Positions 61,763-64,000 of a DNA stretch of 64,000 nt are shown piece by piece. The stretch spans positions 1-64,000 of the forward strand of contig CAMDBX010000008.1 of NCBI GenBank assembly GCA_945889445.1, read 5' to 3'. This stretch comes from Rhizobium sp. Q54. GTDB lineage: Bacteria > Pseudomonadota > Alphaproteobacteria > Rhizobiales > Aestuariivirgaceae. The position numbers were made by a program, and so were the translations under genes. The notes below the pieces were generated by a model that saw nothing but the letters and a program-made list of their open reading frames with translations, did no database searches and was not told the DNA's origin. Each line of letters starts with the position of its first letter. Position 1 is the stretch's first letter.

Positions 61763-61966
61763 ATGTCATTGGAACGTTCAATTCTACTGGTCGTCGGCAT
61801 CATCGTGCTCGGAAGCGTGCTGCTCGGCATCTATGTCAGCCCGAACTGGTTCTGGCTCACCGGCATCATGGGTGCGCATCTGATCCAGGCATCTTTCACG
61901 GGACTTTGCCCCGTGGTTGTTTTCATGAAGCGGATTGGATTGCCCGCCAAGCCCGGCTTTACGTGA
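61763..61966 (+). CDS. DUF2892-type small membrane protein
   Basis: This 67-residue protein has two membrane segments (ILLVVGIIVLGSVLLGIYV and WFWLTGIMGAHLIQASFTG) and GLCPVVVFMKRIG, the pattern of DUF2892 (the YgaP-type membrane domain found alone or with rhodanese). ATG 61763 is chosen because the longer upstream part is non-family. Function unknown; a strong terminator follows. Confidence 0.72.
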   Translation: MSLERSILLVVGIIVLGSVLLGIYVSPNWFWLTGIMGAHLIQASFTGLCPVVVFMKRIGLPAKPGFT

Positions 61967-61990
61967 TAGCTGCTTCGTCAAGACGGCATC

Positions 61991-62023
61991 TCGCCCGGCC
62001 CTTGTGCCGGGCGATTTCATTTT
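61991..62023 (+). terminator. rho-independent terminator
   Basis: TCGCCCGGC and GCCGGGCGA pair perfectly over a six-base loop, followed by TTTCATTTT. It ends the DUF2892 transcript. Confidence 0.75.
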
Positions 62024-62067
62024 GAGCAGGCAGTATCGCGCAGGCGGCGAAGAGAGAGGCGAGCCAG

Positions 62068-64000
62068 TCAGACTGACTGAATGACCGGGGCGGGACCGAC
62101 ATCGTCCGACGTCTGCAGGAACAGTTTCCGCAAGAGCGCGTCGAGTTCAACCAGTTGCACCGGCTTCGAGATATGGCCATCCAAGCCTTCCTCGCCGCTA
62201 CGTGCCACATCGGTTTCGAAGGCGTGGGCCGAGCAGGCGACGATCTTCAGCTTGGAAAAACCTTTCTCGCGGATAAGCCTGGTGGCAAGGTAGCCGTCGA
62301 TCTCGGGCATTTGAATATCCATCAGCACCAGGTCGAACTCCGCCTCGCCGATCCGGCGAATGGCTTCGCCGCCACTGCTCACCGTTTCCGTGCGCGACAG
62401 TCCGAGGTTGGTCATCAAGCGCTGCAGGACTCGCCGGTTGATGGCATTGTCATCGACGATCAGCACACGCAGATGGTCAAGATCGTTCCCGGGCCGCGGC
62501 AGAAGATCGGACGACTCCTGCGCTTCGTTTCGGATGCCGATGAGGCCCGCCCTTTCGAGGGCTTCGGCAAGGCTGGCACGGCTGAATCGCCCGATGATTC
62601 CATCTGCGAAGACATTGCCGTGCATGCCGTCTGATGCAGCCTCTGTGGTGGTCGTGCTGGTTTCGATGAGGATGGTTGGAATGTGCCAGGTGAGACCCTT
62701 GATCACCTTTACCGCGTCTCCGCCAAAGCGCTGGTCGACGAGGGCAACCTTGACTGGTGGCGGTGGCGCCGCCGCGAAGCGTTCTGCCTCATCGGCGCTA
62801 TTGATGATATGGGTTCTCTTGCCGATCTGCAGCAGCACCTCGTTGGCGCGGAAGATCGTTGAATACTGCCCGCCCAGCAGCACGACATCGGGCGCACCGC
62901 CCGGCTCGCGCGGTATCTCCACCGCAGATATGGCGGCGCCGCAGGGCAACTCGACCGTCACCGTCGTGCCTTGGCCGAGCATGCTGTCCAATTCCACCGT
63001 GCCGTTCATGACAGCCGTCAGCTTGCGGACGATGCTGAGACCCAGGCCCGTGCCCAAGTAGCGGCGCCGCAGCGAGCCGTCGACCTGGTGGAAGGGCCGG
63101 AAAATTTTTGTCTTATCCGTCTCCGAGATGCCGATGCCGCTGTCGGTGACCGCGAGCTTCAGCATTGAAGTGGGGCTGCCCGCGACCTCGCGGATCTCGC
63201 GCTTGACGGCCAGCGTTACGCTGCCTGTCTCGGTGAACTTCAGGGCGTTCGAAAGCAAGTTGCTCAGGATCTGCTCGACCTTTACCGGATCGCCGCAGAC
63301 ATTGCGTGGCGTTGCGTCGTCGAAGGACACGAGCAGGTCGATGCCCTTGTCGGCGGCCTGCACCTCGTAATGGGCAAGAACGTCCGCGACGAGGCGCCAG
63401 ATGTCAAAGCTGCGGTTCGATACCTCAACCTCGTCCGCCTCGATCTTCGATATGCTGAGGATGCTGTTCACGATATCAAGGAGGGACCGGGACGAGCGCT
63501 GCACAATGTCCAGGAGATCTCGGTTCTCGCGCGTGAGCGACTTTCCGTCGATGATCTGCAGGGTGCCGATGATGCCGTTCAGCGGGGTGCGGATTTCATG
63601 GCTCATGTTGGACAGGAACTGCGATTTGGCCTTGCTGGCGTCATCGGCCCGGGCCTTGCCCAGTTCGAGTTCGAGGTTGCGCCGTGACAATTCGGCGGTG
63701 GCGAGCTTGATCTGGTTGGTATCAAGGAGCTTCTTCCTTGTCCGGTAGGAGAACATGCTGAGGCCCATCAGCGCCGCCATCAGCGTTTCGAGTGCGATGA
63801 CGTTGGTGATGATCGAACGTGCCTGTCGTTCATGTTCCTCCGTCTCCAGGCGGTAACTTGCCTCCGCCAACTCTGCCGTGAGCTGGAGGACCGGAGGCAT
63901 GTCGCTGAGAAGCTTCTGGCGAAGGGCCTCGCGGCCCTCGGTCGTGTGCGCAGCATCGAGAAGACGTTCGGTGGTGGTTGCCGAATCGTACAGGGGCTGC
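62068..64000 (-). CDS. hybrid sensor histidine kinase (5' end outside window)
   Basis: The frame stays open to the window's right edge, so the N-terminus is missing. The visible 643 residues start with a helical region and one membrane segment (VIALETLMAALMGLSMFSY). A coiled-coil linker follows, then an HisKA domain with the phospho-accepting His in SNMSHEIRTPLNG. HATPase motifs (LLSNALKFTE, DSGIGISETD, GTGLGLSIV) follow, and a C-terminal receiver with phospho-acceptor Asp in LVLMDIQMPE. A degenerate second receiver-like segment may lie between. It would phosphorylate an Hpt or response-regulator partner. Confidence 0.88.
   Translation of the reverse strand, partial: QPLYDSATTTERLLDAAHTTEGREALRQKLLSDMPPVLQLTAELAEASYRLETEEHERQARSIITNVIALETLMAALMGLSMFSYRTRKKLLDTNQIKLATAELSRRNLELELGKARADDASKAKSQFLSNMSHEIRTPLNGIIGTLQIIDGKSLTRENRDLLDIVQRSSRSLLDIVNSILSISKIEADEVEVSNRSFDIWRLVADVLAHYEVQAADKGIDLLVSFDDATPRNVCGDPVKVEQILSNLLSNALKFTETGSVTLAVKREIREVAGSPTSMLKLAVTDSGIGISETDKTKIFRPFHQVDGSLRRRYLGTGLGLSIVRKLTAVMNGTVELDSMLGQGTTVTVELPCGAAISAVEIPREPGGAPDVVLLGGQYSTIFRANEVLLQIGKRTHIINSADEAERFAAAPPPPVKVALVDQRFGGDAVKVIKGLTWHIPTILIETSTTTTEAASDGMHGNVFADGIIGRFSRASLAEALERAGLIGIRNEAQESSDLLPRPGNDLDHLRVLIVDDNAINRRVLQRLMTNLGLSRTETVSSGGEAIRRIGEAEFDLVLMDIQMPEIDGYLATRLIREKGFSKLKIVACSAHAFETDVARSGEEGLDGHISKPVQLVELDALLRKLFLQTSDDVGPAPVIQSV

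Overview
The window reads as chromosomal DNA of an alphaproteobacterium, most likely of the Hyphomicrobiales (Rhizobiales). Supporting signs are high GC, a Caulobacter/rhizobial-type Cpa/Tad pilus locus, Tat-type leaders on many exported proteins, FixJ-like regulation, a rhizobial-style split glutamate-synthase-like locus, and large catabolic and ABC-uptake operons. No rRNA, intact tRNA, CRISPR array or complete prophage was seen. The assignment comes from gene content only.

Layout. (1) 1-2900 is a decayed accessory patch: the 3' end of a transposase, a degenerate tRNA-Gly, a 3'-truncated glucuronate isomerase gene (uxaC), and a fragment of a helix-turn-helix protein. (2) 2936-4274 (minus strand) holds a DUF5993 microprotein, a DsbB-like protein lacking the second cysteine pair, and a Tat-exported DUF1134-like protein. 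(3) 4377-15503 (minus) carries a TMADH-like flavoprotein, an MttB-family methyltransferase, a Tat-exported amidohydrolase, and a split glutamate-synthase-like system (class II amidotransferase, GXGXG+FMN subunit, FAD oxidoreductase fused to a degenerate FMN-like barrel). (4) 15770-24573 (plus) is divergent from (3): a CocE/NonD hydrolase, a complete Dpp/Opp-type ABC importer, a TetR/BetI-like repressor and an SDR dehydrogenase. (5) 24570-34635 (minus) has an APH-fold kinase, a membrane protein, a sulfotransferase-like protein, an AGXT2-like aminotransferase, two tandem DMGDH-like FAD-GcvT proteins and a second MttB. A divergent LysR gene lies at 34713. (6) 35712-38017 holds a beta-lactamase-fold hydrolase and an acetamidase/formamidase. 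(7) 38116-48881 is the Cpa/Tad pilus locus with several unrecognised small proteins. (8) 49109-57568 has cysK, a Pot-type ABC importer operon ending in a NodB-fold deacetylase, a LysR regulator, and a divergent pair encoding a BtpA-like barrel and a phosphoribosyltransferase. (9) 57569-64000 is signalling and secretion: a FixJ-type regulator, a small membrane protein, a secreted PKD-containing metalloprotease, an Hpt protein, a DUF2892 protein and a hybrid histidine kinase that runs off the window.

How the genes may work together. Regions 3-5 look like one catabolic neighbourhood for imported N-methylated (quaternary or tertiary) amines. The Dpp-type importer and CocE hydrolase would bring in and unmask a substrate. 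MttB, TMADH-like and DMGDH-like proteins would strip methyl groups to corrinoid, folate or formaldehyde. The glutamate-synthase-like enzyme, aminotransferase, SDR and kinase would handle nitrogen and carbon skeleton. This is inference from families and gene order; the substrate is unknown. Region 8 is a second candidate pathway, pairing uptake and deacetylase/amidase-like chemistry with a divergent BtpA-PRTase pair that has no obvious described role.
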